41,039 nucleotides of DNA from an uncultured Sutterella sp. GTDB taxonomy: Bacteria > Pseudomonadota > Gammaproteobacteria > Burkholderiales > Burkholderiaceae_F. How positions within the stretch are numbered: the first letter of the stretch is position 1; each line of letters begins with the position of its first letter. Below, in pieces: positions 14,692-24,750 of this stretch. The stretch spans positions 1 to 41,039 of the forward strand of contig UQNA01000024.1 in NCBI GenBank assembly GCA_900542195.1. The letters are read 5' to 3'. The notes under the pieces are model-generated. The model made no database searches, was not told the DNA's origin, and saw nothing but the letters and a program-made list of their open reading frames with translations. The translations under genes and the position numbers were made by a program.

Positions 14692-15756
14692 ATGTTGAAG
14701 AAAGTATTGTGTGCAGCCGTCGGCTCAGCAATTGCTGTTTGCGCCTACGCTGAATCCAACGTAACTCTTTATGGGGTTTTAGATACAGCTGTTACAGTGA
14801 CAAAGCACAAGAACCAGAGCGCCAAAGTCATGATGGATGACGGTATCTACGGCGGAAACCGCTTCGGCTTTAAAGGTACCGAAGACTTAGGCAACGGTTA
14901 TTCCGTAGGCTTTATTCTTGAACAGGGTTTCCAATTGAGCACCGGTGCAGAAGGTTCCGAAGGTAAAGCATTCAACCGTGAATCTTTACTTCAGGTAACA
15001 AGCGATTGGGGCCAGTTAGCATTCGGTCGCGCCGGCGGTCTGTCTTCAGATAACGGTACCTACACTATTTTGAGAGGTTCTGCACTTTGGACTTCCTACT
15101 ACACAGACGGTTGCGTAGCCGGTGCTTTTATCACAACTGATCGTTATGACAACTTGGTGGTCTATCGTTCTCCGGAATTCGGCGGAGCTACCGTAACAGC
15201 CATGTATTCCAACGGCACAGGCAGCGATGATCAAAAGTGGGCTAAGAACTCTCACTACTATGGCTTAGGTCTTGATTACAGCAAGAACGACACAGGCTTC
15301 AGCGCTATGTGGGAAATGCTTGATAACAAGGGCATGGATGCTCAGTCAACTCAGTTGTTTACTATTGGCGGAAGCCAGGGTTTCGGCAACTTGACAGTTC
15401 ATGCCGGATATCAGTTTGCTCAGCATAGCCAATACCTTCCGGCCTGGATCAGCCTTCCTAGCGACATGGGCCTTGCATCCAGAAAAGGAGTAACTCAAAA
15501 TGCCTTCACAGCTTCTATCGGTTACCAGATTTGGGGCGGTGAATGGAAGCTTCAAGGCAACTATGCTTTCGGAAAATATAAAGCAACTAACGAGAAGTAC
15601 AACATTTGGTCTGTCGGTACAGCTTACGAATATCCGTTCAGCAAGCGCACAATGGTTTATTCCTACGCCGGTTACGGTCAAGCCAACAAGATGCTGAAAG
15701 AATCCTCTGACTTCAATTCTTGGACACTCACTTTCGGTATCAACCACACCTTCTAA
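14692..15756 (+). CDS. Gram-negative general porin (porin 1)
   Basis: 354 residues. A signal peptide (MLKKVLCAAVGSAIAVCAYA) is followed directly by NVTLYGVLDTAV, the first strand of trimeric betaproteobacterial porins. The conserved GFKGTEDLGNGYSVGFILEQGF segment (from about residue 61) and the C-terminal THT-like end GINHTF, with its terminal Phe for barrel insertion, also match. It makes a 16-strand outer-membrane channel for small solutes. It has its own ribosome binding site and is followed by a terminator, so it is monocistronic. A second, different porin lies at 26099-27232. Confidence 0.93.
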   Translation: MLKKVLCAAVGSAIAVCAYAESNVTLYGVLDTAVTVTKHKNQSAKVMMDDGIYGGNRFGFKGTEDLGNGYSVGFILEQGFQLSTGAEGSEGKAFNRESLLQVTSDWGQLAFGRAGGLSSDNGTYTILRGSALWTSYYTDGCVAGAFITTDRYDNLVVYRSPEFGGATVTAMYSNGTGSDDQKWAKNSHYYGLGLDYSKNDTGFSAMWEMLDNKGMDAQSTQLFTIGGSQGFGNLTVHAGYQFAQHSQYLPAWISLPSDMGLASRKGVTQNAFTASIGYQIWGGEWKLQGNYAFGKYKATNEKYNIWSVGTAYEYPFSKRTMVYSYAGYGQANKMLKESSDFNSWTLTFGINHTF

Positions 15757-15780
15757 GCTGTAAAACCGCTTAGTAATGTC

Positions 15781-15802
15781 AAAGCCCGCGAATGCGGGCT
15801 TT
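15781..15802. terminator. Bidirectional terminator between porin 1 and the EVE gene
   Basis: AAAGCCCGC and GCGGGCTTT form a nine-pair stem around GAAT. It lies between convergent genes ending at 15756 and 15819 and can serve both. Confidence 0.85.
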
Positions 15803-15818
15803 GAAGTACTTGGAAAAG

Positions 15819-16304
15819 TTAATCTGAGAGTCGATGAAGGTGCGGCTTAAGTGCATTCCATTGTTCTTCGGTGACAGGCGTAATGGAAAGTCTGTTGCCT
15901 TTCTTTAGTACCTGCATTCCTTCGCACTCCGGAATCTCTCTTAAATCCTGGAGGCTGATTCTTTCTACCTTATAGAGGACTTTTACATCGACCTGAACCC
16001 ATCTTGGCTTAACTTCCGAACTCTTAGGATCAAAGTAAACGGAATTAATTTCAAATTGGGTCGGATCAGGATAAGGATCAGAGGCAATTTGTCCAATCCC
16101 TACAATGCCGGGTTCTTTGCATGAAGAGTGATAGAAAAGGACCGGATCTCCCGTAGAGCATTTGTCGCGCATGAAATTTCTGGCCTGATAATTTCTAACG
16201 CCGAACCACCCGACTGTTTGTTCTGGCATTCCGAGAACGTCATCTACGGATACTTCCGACGGTTCGGACTTCATCAGCCATGCATAAAATTCTTTTCCGG
16301 ACAT
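15819..16304 (-). CDS. EVE-domain protein
   Basis: 161 residues, a single EVE domain of the PUA-like superfamily, which binds modified bases in DNA or RNA. Family features include YAWLMKSEPSEVS at the start, GVRNYQARNFMRD, GDPVLFYHSSCKEPGIVGIG, and RWVQVDVKVL. Length and order match bacterial thymocyte-nuclear-protein-1-like homologues. It appears to stand alone; neighbours give no hint of a partner. Confidence 0.9.
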   Translation of the reverse strand: MSGKEFYAWLMKSEPSEVSVDDVLGMPEQTVGWFGVRNYQARNFMRDKCSTGDPVLFYHSSCKEPGIVGIGQIASDPYPDPTQFEINSVYFDPKSSEVKPRWVQVDVKVLYKVERISLQDLREIPECEGMQVLKKGNRLSITPVTEEQWNALKPHLHRLSD

Positions 16305-16360
16305 TCGACCACCTAAATATTGAAAGAAGGATGCATTGTAGCAACCTTCAGAAAGAACAA

Positions 16361-16382
16361 AAGCGGCAGTTTCGTGCCGCTT
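16361..16382 (-). terminator. Terminator after the RibD-like gene
   Basis: AAGCGGCA (16361-16368) and TGCCGCTT (16375-16382) form a perfect eight-pair stem. On the minus strand it is followed by TTGTT. It lies 23 bases beyond the stop of the reductase gene. Confidence 0.8.
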
Positions 16383-16404
16383 CAGTTCGTCTGTTTAAAA
16401 CGGA

Positions 16405-17115
16405 TTAATGATGGATAGCATATCTAATCCAAACAAAGCCGGAACCTACAGTTTCACAGCTCTTGAGTTCAAGTTTGCTTGCTTCCATTGGAGACTCTTC
16501 TCCGCACTGGCATTCGATAATAGACGGATGGTCTGACTTGCCGTCGATGCCGGGGTAAATGATTAAGCTGAGTTCATCAACCAAGCCCATCTTCAAGAGA
16601 TTTCCGTTGATAATAGCTCCGCCTTCAAGAAGCATATTCTTTGCACCGAAATCTTCTTCTAAATGCTTGAGGGCGCTCTTTGTTTCTTCGAGTTTGCTGC
16701 CCGGAGTTCTCATAATGTAGGAAACGCCGACGTCTTCGAGTTCTTTTTGATATGCGCGTGTGACGTGGCTTCCGAGAACGGCAACGATATGTTCACCGGT
16801 AGGAAGATTGGCTGCCTTGTAATGAAGTTTTCCTTGAGGATCGAACACAACTGCTAAAGGACGTCCTTCTCTCTTACCAACGAACGTTGTGGTGTGCATT
16901 GTTTTCGGGCCTTCCATTACCGGTTTTTCTTCAACGATGCCTTCACCGTATTCAGCCATTGTGACGCGGCCGACGATCCAGCCGTCGGACGGCATTTTAG
17001 AAGCTACAGCTTCATAGACTTCGGAAACATCAGAGGAATTGTTATAGAGGGGAGACCAGTATTTAGAGATAAGACGACCATCGGCAGACATGATCATGTG
17101 GCAGATTATTTTCAT
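16405..17115 (-). CDS. RibD C-terminal/dihydrofolate reductase-like protein
   Basis: 236 residues from the ATG at 17115, selected by AGGAGA eight bases upstream; a longer frame to 17166 has no site. Features of the RibD_C/DHFR-like fold are MSADGRLISKYWSPLYNN at the start, DGWIVGRVTMAEYG, an NAD(P)-binding AKNMLLEGGAIINGNLLKMG and DELSLIIYPGIDG. Members reduce pteridine- or riboflavin-type substrates with NADPH. No riboflavin or folate genes adjoin, so the substrate is unknown. Confidence 0.85.
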   Translation of the reverse strand: MKIICHMIMSADGRLISKYWSPLYNNSSDVSEVYEAVASKMPSDGWIVGRVTMAEYGEGIVEEKPVMEGPKTMHTTTFVGKREGRPLAVVFDPQGKLHYKAANLPTGEHIVAVLGSHVTRAYQKELEDVGVSYIMRTPGSKLEETKSALKHLEEDFGAKNMLLEGGAIINGNLLKMGLVDELSLIIYPGIDGKSDHPSIIECQCGEESPMEASKLELKSCETVGSGFVWIRYAIHH

Positions 17116-17933
17116 TTCGACTCTCCTTTGCCTAAAGATGAATTTTGATGACGGAGTTATGCACAAATAACGTGCATACGGTTCTGCACTTGTAAGTATG
17201 CGCTTTATTGTTTAGGAAGGAAAGAAGAAAATTTCTCCCCAGCGCCTAAATGCTTGGATAGGGGTTGCGGTCTCGGGATAAACCTTAGCTGAAGGTTGAT
17301 CTAAACAGTTCTGGTGAAGTGAGTTCTAAGAACTTGGGATCCTACCACTGAGGAATAAATAGCTGCGGAAGGAAATGCCCCCTAAGTTCAATCTTCTAAA
17401 GGAGCAGAAGCCGAAGAGAGTCAGGAAAGGCCGAGCCGAGCACGAGCTAGTTTTCAGCTTAGGCTAGCAAGAGGAGGTTTAAAAAGAACAATCAAAAGGA
17501 GTGATTAAAAACTTTTTGCATCTTGAGGGACTACCGCTTCATAACAAGCCTTGGAAGTATTTGGGAGGGAAGAGCGTTCAGGCTAACGGCTTTAAGGTGA
17601 ATTCTTCCTGAGAAACTAGTGAAACTCCTATCCCTAAAAGGGAGAGTTTCTAAATAATTTATTCTCGATAGATCTAAGTTTTATGAAACAGAGAAGAGTT
17701 TTTCTCTGCAATAAAGCATTCAGAATTAAGAGTTGTAAAAATAACTAATTGAAAAATATAGATTTTTTAATCGCAGAAGAGATATAAAACGAAAACAGGG
17801 GAGAAGATGGACGTTTCCCTATCATGTTTTTTACTAACTATTTTAGGAAATATAGAAGTGATAATCTCCCCCTAAAAGAGGTTAACAACCTTGAAATATA
17901 AAAAATAAATACGAAATACTGAGGGTAAAAATC
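17116..17933. other. Long intergenic region before the autotransporters
   Basis: About 820 bases without a supported gene. One bulged hairpin stands out at about 17620-17651: GAAACTC pairs with GAGTTTC and TCCCT pairs with AGGGA, without a T run. The last 35 bases, ending CTGAGGGTAAAAATC, are repeated before the second autotransporter gene (21434-21466), so they probably carry shared 5' mRNA signals. Confidence 0.5.
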
Positions 17934-17990
17934 ATGTCTTTACAGATCTATTCCACGCTTATTGTCTTTGTTTCCTCTGATTGGCCCTAG
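17934..17990 (+). CDS. 18-codon remnant: original N-terminus of autotransporter 1
   Basis: ATG at 17934 follows CTGAGGGTAAAAATC, the same leader and spacing as the intact second autotransporter. The frame reads MSLQIYSTLIVFVSSDWP and ends at TAG (17988-17990). It is in phase with the long passenger frame that follows, so the TAG looks like a nonsense mutation in codon 19 of an originally longer extended signal region. It might also act as a leader peptide now. Confidence 0.5.
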   Translation: MSLQIYSTLIVFVSSDWP

Positions 17991-18005
17991 TGCATGGAGG
18001 TTGAC

Positions 18006-20183
18006 ATGAGGCTGCTCAAGTTAAAGCATGGGCCGAGAGTTTCAGAACATTCTTCGGGTGCGGTACAGCCGTCTGTTGATAGGGATGCTGTTTTCGCTAA
18101 TCATTACCCATCTCAAAACTTTTTCGAAATTTTAGAAAGTTCCGTCGGTTGCGCACTGCTGGTTTTTACGTTTCTCTCAAGTAGTTGTTATGCCGATCCA
18201 ATGACCTATACCGTAAACGATGGAACTGTCAGGGATATGTGGGGTGATGAGGAGGCAGAGAAGCTCGGCCATAGAATTTCTTGGAAGCAGTGGTATGACC
18301 TTAATATTGACGAAGCCAAAAGGCAACCTGATGCAGCAGGGTGGGCAGGAAGGAATATACGAGAGGGAGATAAAGTTGTTGTCTCAGATGGATGGAAACT
18401 CATATTCCCTGTAGATTCTAATCCTCACAAAAATGCAATTTCTCTTAATCCGCGTCTGTATACATACAATCAGATAACTAAATTTTTGTCCTCGATCTCC
18501 ATTACAGGAAAAGATCAAGGGAACTCCTTGGTAATACAGGGCCAGGATCAGTCGACTCATCGAGGTATTTACATTTTCTATTGGAACGAACTCTCCGACG
18601 AACAGTGGGAATCGAACCCTCCGAAAGTGAGCATTGAGAATGTTGACTTGGAAGTTACTCATGTGCGTTACGGGATTGACCAGCCCTCCCCGTCTATTGT
18701 GGAGATTTCCAATGAAAAAACGGTTATTGACTGCAGTGCATCTTCCGGATCTCGAGCATTCAATGTCTCCTCAATGCTCGCTTCGGAAAAACCGAGACTT
18801 TTTAGCATTTCTATCGATTCTGGCCACATAGAGGCAGCCGCTTCTCCCCAAGGAGCAATCATATATCAGCGCCTGTCGCAAGGTAGCTCAGTTATTAACT
18901 TGAATTTGAAAAGGGAAGGGATAACGCTTTTTAAGGCTATCGAGAATGAGCCACTCTCCACTTTTAACATGTACGGGAAGCAAGTTACGACGAATATTGG
19001 CGGAGAAACTCTTTATTTGCAAAATGCAGGTTCTGTAGCTCCTTACAGACCAGAGAAGGGGAACTCCTCGACAACTCAGTTAGTGGGAGGGCATTCTGCC
19101 TCGATCTCCGGCGGAGCGCACTTAAATCTTTTTTCTAAAAATATAAAAGGAGCAGTTGTCTTCAATGTAGGGTCTGGAGGGAGACTTTCAATCGGTTCTG
19201 AAGAGAACCAGCCCAAAGTTGAAATGACGGGAGGTTTTGAGTTCGTAGCTAAGAGCGGGAAAAGTCAGGTTTATTTAGGCCCCGGATCCTTACTGAATGG
19301 TTATATCTCGGACGAGACACAAGCATCGTCAGGCGACTCCTCCCCAACCTTCTTGATGAAAAATTCGACTTGGGACGTAAACTCTCAGTTATCTCGAGTT
19401 CAGAATCTTGCGTCAAAGGTTTCCGGGTTGAAATTGGATCATGCAACTGTCAACTTAACTTCGGAACAAGATGCTCAAGGACAGCAGACTTTTAGCGATC
19501 TGACAATAGGTTCTTTAGAAAGTGATCGCGGGGTGTTTATTTTAGACGTGGATATTGAGAACCAAAAAAATGATAAAGTCGTGATAACGGAGGGTATCCC
19601 TGCGGGAGGTAACCTTCAAGAAGCACGAGAAAAGGCAGAATTCGATCCCACGGAAAATCTTCTCAAAAGTAATAGTGCCCTCAGATTTGCGTTCACCGGC
19701 ACCAGTTCCGGAGGAGACAGTGGTGTTTTAGTAGAAGCTCCAATCGTCGTCGAGGGGACACGGTTCCAGCTCGAACCTAAAGAATTGGAAGTAAATGGGA
19801 AAAAAGCCAAGTATCAAGCCGTTGATGTGGGCACTTATAACTATTATTTGGCGAATAAAGAGAGTGCAACGGATCCCAATACTCGAACCTGGTATTTGAC
19901 TCAATGTAAGGAAGGGGAATGCTTGCCGTTGCCATCGCCTCCAGAGCCAGAGCCGCCGGATGATCCAGATAAACCAGAGAACCCGGACCAGGCACAGATA
20001 AGCCGGATCCAGGTCCTTCGCTTCCGGTCTATTCTCCTTCAGCTGAAGCTGTATTTGCTCTGGCAGGAATGGGGTCGCAGATTGCTTTTTATCAAGGACA
20101 ACTTTCCGACTTACGAGGCAGAATCGGCCAGGTTCGTCGAGATACGGGAAGAGATGTGCAGGAGGGTATTTGGACATCTGTAG
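18006..20183 (+). pseudogene. Autotransporter 1, passenger part (frameshifted)
   Basis: The present start is probably the ATG at 18006, with GGAGG six bases upstream. About 725 residues: an atypical signal region (GCALLVFTFLSSSCYA ends near residue 60), a beta-helical passenger and CKEGECLP before a Pro/Glu/Asp linker (PPEPEPPDDPDKPENPD). After about 19985 the frame leaves the family sequence and ends in nonsense at 20183, while the correct continuation (DKPDPGPSLPVYSPSAEA) is in the -1 frame from about 19997. One missing C near 19988 would restore a protein the size of autotransporter 2. As it stands, the passenger lacks its translocation barrel. Confidence 0.85.
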
Positions 20184-20962
20184 GAGGTCAAAAAGATCGA
20201 ATCTCCGGCTTTAAGTCAACAGCGTTTAAGTCAAAGATGTATCGCTTTAACTTTGGATATGATGCAAATTTTGGCGATTGGCTTATTGGCGGTAACTTTA
20301 AATATTTGAAGAGTAGTCAGAAATCTAAAGATACTTTCTTCTCCGCTAAAGGGAACGCTCATGCGGAAGGCTTAAATGCTTATGCAGTTTGGTCTAACGA
20401 AAAAGGATGCTATGTGGATTTGATTGCGAGCTTGGATCGTTACCATCAAAGACTTAGCACTAACATGCTGGATGGGACCAGAGTAAGCGGCACCTATCGA
20501 AACTGGGGCATCGGAGCTTCCGCTGAAGTTGGCAAGAAATTCTTTATCTCAGACGAAAGGACCTGGTTTGTGGAGCCACAATTTCAGCTTGCTTACTACT
20601 TTGTCAGCGGAGACAAGTTTACATTATCAAACGGGATGACCGGTAAGCAGGGGAACTTCAACTCTCTGACTGGAAGAGCTGGGGTTGCAGCGGGTAGGGA
20701 TATTAAGTCAAAAGATGGTCAGGATAAAGGACAAATCTATATCCGCGCGGGTCTTAAGCATGAATTCTTAGGTCACCAGAAGGTTGACGTTAATAATGAA
20801 AGATTCTCGGATAAGCTTGCAGGGACACGAGTTTATTATGGAGCGGCTGCTGGATGGCTCATTAAAAAGAATCTGAAATTCTATGGTTACGTAGAACGTG
20901 AAGAAGGCGCGAACTACACCAAAGAGGTTGAAGTTCGGGCCGGTCTGAAATGGTTGTTCTAG
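19973..20962 (+). pseudogene. Autotransporter 1, barrel part in the shifted frame
   Basis: The frame is open from 19973. The meaningful part begins with DKPDPGPSLPVYSPSAEAVF at about 19997, then the alpha-helical linker (GMGSQIAFYQGQLSDLRGRI). A 12-strand autotransporter barrel follows, closely similar to that of autotransporter 2 (YRFNFGYDANFGDWLIGGNF, GTYRNWGIGASAEVGKKF, C-terminal AGLKWLF). An ATG at 20069 could start translation internally but would give no signal peptide. The well-kept barrel suggests the lesion is recent. Confidence 0.85.
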
Positions 20963-21466
20963 TTTTTGAAATTTGAAACAGTTAACTGTCAAAAGATCCG
21001 AGGTTAACTAAAAGTTTTGAAATTAGTTTCTAGGAGAGTTTTAAGATTCCCGACGCCTAATTTTTGAAAGATTATTCGGTTCCGTTCTAGCAGAAGAAGG
21101 TAGAAGAACCAAGACTCTTATGAAAAATGTTGCTAGCTAATTAGGACATCTCGAGAATTCTTCTCACATCCTTAGTTTGTTGAGGACTGATGCTTTTATG
21201 ACTGCCAAGCGGACACGGGTAAGCCTGTAATGGAAAACATTTGCCAATTTATGGGGATTTGAATTTATGAATTTCCCCGAACTTTGACTTGAGAATTCTT
21301 TGTCTTGTTATCCGTTCTAGCAAGTAGTGATACTCTGTCTTCAACAGGGGCCCAACTGATGTAGTAAATAGTACGAGGTTGTGGCTACATCCTGTGTAAT
21401 GAAATTTCCCACTGACAGGGAAAGTAAAAATTATTAAAAATAATTAAAAAGCTGAGGGTAAAAATT
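20963..21466. other. Intergenic region between the two autotransporters
   Basis: About 500 bases without a supported gene. CAGTTAACTG (near 20978) is a perfect palindrome. The final part, AAAAATAATTAAAAAGCTGA then GGGTAAAAATT, matches the leader before autotransporter 1. Confidence 0.45.
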
Positions 21467-24415
21467 ATGCGTACACCTGTGTATACGCTATCTTCCTATC
21501 GGTTAACATCATGGTCAAAGAAAATAAATAAACGGTTAACCGATTCAATGAAGGAAGCAGAGTTCTCTGCGCGACGATTCTTAAGAATTAGACGTTCTCC
21601 TGGTTGTTTTTTCGACTTGAGTCAACAAGATCCATACAGAAATATTGGATTGATTGCAGGATTCGCTTTAGCCGCTGTTGCCCTCTTGCCTGAGACGGTT
21701 TCGGCTGAACATCTTACTTTTCTGTTGAATGACGAAACAATTAAAAAATTAGAGGAAGAGAGGGGCAGCCAAGGAATCGATTGGACTAATAAAGTTATTG
21801 ATTCAACAGCAGCTTGGAAGTTCGTTGACCAAGCGGAAAACCCGGGGCGACCAACCATCCTCTCGGGAGATGAGGTAATCATAGAGGACGGCTGGACCTT
21901 AACTTTTAGTCCACTACCAGCTGGGCTCGGAGCCGGGATTAACTTCTTCCCAAGAATTGGAATAGATGAATGCCTGACCACTACTTCTATCACAGGAAAG
22001 GGCAATACTAATAAAATAATTGTTGAAGGAGACCCCACGGCTAACGGTCTATATGCGGGGATTTCTTTTGATTTTCCCCATGATGGAGCCGCAATAGATC
22101 CTGCACTTCCATGGACAGTTACAATTGTTGATGTAGATCTGGATATCTCACATGTCTCTCGTGGAATTTATCAACCCTACGCATCTGCGGTGACAATTAA
22201 AAACCAGACAACCAAGATCGTTAGTTCGTGGAATATTTTTCCTCTTGCAGGAGATATGCCATTAGGAGCCATTGCTATTCAATCTACTCCAACTGAGGAT
22301 AACTCCAATACTTCGACTGACGCTTACATCTCAATAGAGTCCTCCCAGATAGACTTGTCTTCCGAGGCGAGAATAGTGTATCAATTGGCCACCGATCGCC
22401 TTAAATCAACCATTGATTTGAATGTAAATAATGATGGAGAGGTTCTTTTAAGAGGATTTGTTGATAAAGCACCTATTTCATTTCTATTATTGGGGGAAAA
22501 CGCTAAAACAAACGTCGGAGGTTCCTATCTATTATTTGAAACGAAAGGGGACCCACACCGTGGTCTGGGCATGATTCAAGGAGACGATGGAAATACTTAT
22601 TATCCGCTCGCTCTTTTAGGAGGCCATACATCGTATGTTGAGGCTGGCGCAACTTTAAACATCTTTTCAAAAAAAGTAGAAGGCACAGTACTCTTTATTA
22701 CAGACACACAAGGGAGATTACTGTACGGCTCTGAAACATCTAAGACAAAATCCATAATCCAAGGAGGTTTTGAGTTTGCCTCCGATAGCGGGCAAAACCA
22801 AGTTTACTTTGGACCCGGCTCTGTCTTCAACGGTCACATTGTAGATGCGACTGTCTCTGTTGATGGAACAGTACCAACCTTCTCCATGAAAGAGTCCACT
22901 TGGAACGTACTAACCGAACTAGCAGAAAATCAAGATCATTCCTCTACAGTCTCAAGCCTTAAATTAGAAAACTCAACTGTTGATTTAACTAGAGAAAAAG
23001 ACAGATCCTTGAATGCTACATATGGCACAGTAACCCTTGGTACATTAGACAGCACAAAGGGTATCTTCCGTTTAGATGTAGACATTGCCAATAAGCTTAA
23101 TGACAAGATTATTGTCAAAGATAAAGTTACAGGCAAAAGTTTCCTTTCAATCACATCGGCCGGTACAGGCAATGGGACTGACAGTGAAATACTAGTCAAA
23201 GCTCCCGTTGACACACCGGAAGAAAGTTTTCTTCTTGAGCCCAAAGAAATTAATGGTCAGAAGTATCGCGCTATCGATGAAGGAGCCAGGATTTATCGCT
23301 TGGCAAATGTCCAGAATGAAACGGAAAAAGATAAGCGAGATTGGTACTTGACTCCGTGTAAAGAAGGCGAGTGTCTGCCTGTAGAGGAAGAGCCAGAGCC
23401 GCCAGAACCTACGCCCGATCCTCCGGATCCTCCAAAACCAGATAAACCTTCACCAGATAATCCTGGTTCGGCACTTCCTGTGTATTCGCCATCGGCTGAA
23501 GCGATTTTCGCAATGGCAGGTATGGGCTCGCAGACGGCTTTCTATCAAGGACAGCTGTCCGACTTAAGAGAACGTCTCGGAGAAATTCGTCGGGACGTAC
23601 GCGGAGAAGTCAGAGAAGGTCTTTGGGCATCCATCGCTGCTCAAAAAGATCGCATTGCAGGTTTTTCTTCAACATCTTTCAAATCCACGGTTTACCGATT
23701 TAACTTTGGATACGACACAGCGGTGAATGATTGGTTAATCGGTGGTAATTTCAAATATTCGAGTGCCAATCAAAAAACAAAAGATGCTTTCTTTAAAGCA
23801 AAAGGAGATGCCCACTCTGAAGGTTTGAATGCATACGCTGTTTGGCACAATGAGAAAGGATGTTACGCCGACTTGATTCTCAGTGCTGATCGTTATCACC
23901 AAAGGTTGAATTCCTCAATGCTTGACGGCACCGGAGTCCGGGGAACGTATCGGAACTGGGGTGTCGGTGTTTCAGCCGAAGTCGGAAAGAAATCTTTTAT
24001 CAACGCACAAAAGACTTGGTTCGTAGAACCTCAGCTACAGCTGGCCTACTACCGCATCCATGGCGATAACTTTACCTTGTCGAATGGAATGAAAGTTAAA
24101 CAAGGCAATTTCAATTCATTGATAGGAAGGTTAGGCGTGGCTCTTGGTAGAGATATCAAGTCTTCTGAAGGTCAGGATAAAGGACAAGTCTATCTTCGCG
24201 CCGGTGTAAAGAATGAGTTTTTTGGAAGACAAAAAGTCTATATAAACGGTGAAAGATTTTCCGATAAATTGACCGGCAACCGAGTGTATTACGGCTTAGC
24301 TACCGATTGGCTCGTTAAAAAGAATCTTAAGGTTTACGGTCACATAGAGCGTGAAAAAGGCGCTCACTATACCAAAGAGATTGAAGCTCAAGTTGGCTTG
24401 AAGTGGCAGTTTTAA
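21467..24415 (+). CDS. Autotransporter 2 (type Va secretion), intact
   Basis: 982 residues from the ATG at 21467 (GAGGG eight bases upstream). An extended signal region of about 80 residues contains a hydrophobic core (IGLIAGFALAAVALLPETVSA). The beta-helical passenger runs to about residue 620, with CKEGECLP and a Pro/Asp linker at about 640-675 and the helix SQTAFYQGQLSDLRERLGEI through the pore. A barrel of about 280 residues ends VGLKWQF with the terminal Phe needed for assembly. It exports its passenger to the cell surface; no protease triad or known adhesin motif is visible. It is a tandem paralogue of the broken gene upstream, alike in every domain, so the pair arose by duplication. 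Confidence 0.92.
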   Translation: MRTPVYTLSSYRLTSWSKKINKRLTDSMKEAEFSARRFLRIRRSPGCFFDLSQQDPYRNIGLIAGFALAAVALLPETVSAEHLTFLLNDETIKKLEEERGSQGIDWTNKVIDSTAAWKFVDQAENPGRPTILSGDEVIIEDGWTLTFSPLPAGLGAGINFFPRIGIDECLTTTSITGKGNTNKIIVEGDPTANGLYAGISFDFPHDGAAIDPALPWTVTIVDVDLDISHVSRGIYQPYASAVTIKNQTTKIVSSWNIFPLAGDMPLGAIAIQSTPTEDNSNTSTDAYISIESSQIDLSSEARIVYQLATDRLKSTIDLNVNNDGEVLLRGFVDKAPISFLLLGENAKTNVGGSYLLFETKGDPHRGLGMIQGDDGNTYYPLALLGGHTSYVEAGATLNIFSKKVEGTVLFITDTQGRLLYGSETSKTKSIIQGGFEFASDSGQNQVYFGPGSVFNGHIVDATVSVDGTVPTFSMKESTWNVLTELAENQDHSSTVSSLKLENSTVDLTREKDRSLNATYGTVTLGTLDSTKGIFRLDVDIANKLNDKIIVKDKVTGKSFLSITSAGTGNGTDSEILVKAPVDTPEESFLLEPKEINGQKYRAIDEGARIYRLANVQNETEKDKRDWYLTPCKEGECLPVEEEPEPPEPTPDPPDPPKPDKPSPDNPGSALPVYSPSAEAIFAMAGMGSQTAFYQGQLSDLRERLGEIRRDVRGEVREGLWASIAAQKDRIAGFSSTSFKSTVYRFNFGYDTAVNDWLIGGNFKYSSANQKTKDAFFKAKGDAHSEGLNAYAVWHNEKGCYADLILSADRYHQRLNSSMLDGTGVRGTYRNWGVGVSAEVGKKSFINAQKTWFVEPQLQLAYYRIHGDNFTLSNGMKVKQGNFNSLIGRLGVALGRDIKSSEGQDKGQVYLRAGVKNEFFGRQKVYINGERFSDKLTGNRVYYGLATDWLVKKNLKVYGHIEREKGAHYTKEIEAQVGLKWQF

Positions 24416-24451
24416 ATTCTGAAAGAGTTTACTCAGAGCTAGAGCCTAAAA

Positions 24452-24517
24452 GAACGCAACGTAAGTTGTTTGCCGGCATTCCAAAAAGCTTTGGTTGCCG
24501 GTAATCTTTTTGCGTTC
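24452..24517. terminator. Large nested hairpin downstream of autotransporter 2
   Basis: GAACGCAA (24452-24459) pairs with TTGCGTTC (24510-24517). Inside it CCGGC (24473-24477) pairs with GCCGG (24497-24501), and CCAAA (24481-24485) pairs with TTTGG (24490-24494). It lies 37 bases after the stop. TTTTT follows only some bases later, so it may be a terminator or an mRNA-stabilising structure. Confidence 0.5.
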
Positions 24518-24750
24518 GGAGAATGGTGTTTTTCTAACTTCGACGAGGTGTCGGTATTTGTGGCTTGATGGCGTCTAAATACAAAGGAAGAGTGGAACTG
24601 ACAATCCTAGGAGGTAAGAGTCCTCAGGCATCAAAAACTGCCTATCACGGTTTCCGTGTTGTTGAACCATGCTGTGTTGCTAACGTTTAGCCTCCTAATT
24701 GAGACTGAAGTTCGTTAAACTCTAATCCAACACTATTCTTTGGCAGAATC

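Noticed and set aside
17620..17651. Riboswitch or terminator in the long spacer before autotransporter 1
   Set aside because: A single bulged hairpin without T run and without a recognised conserved core is not enough.
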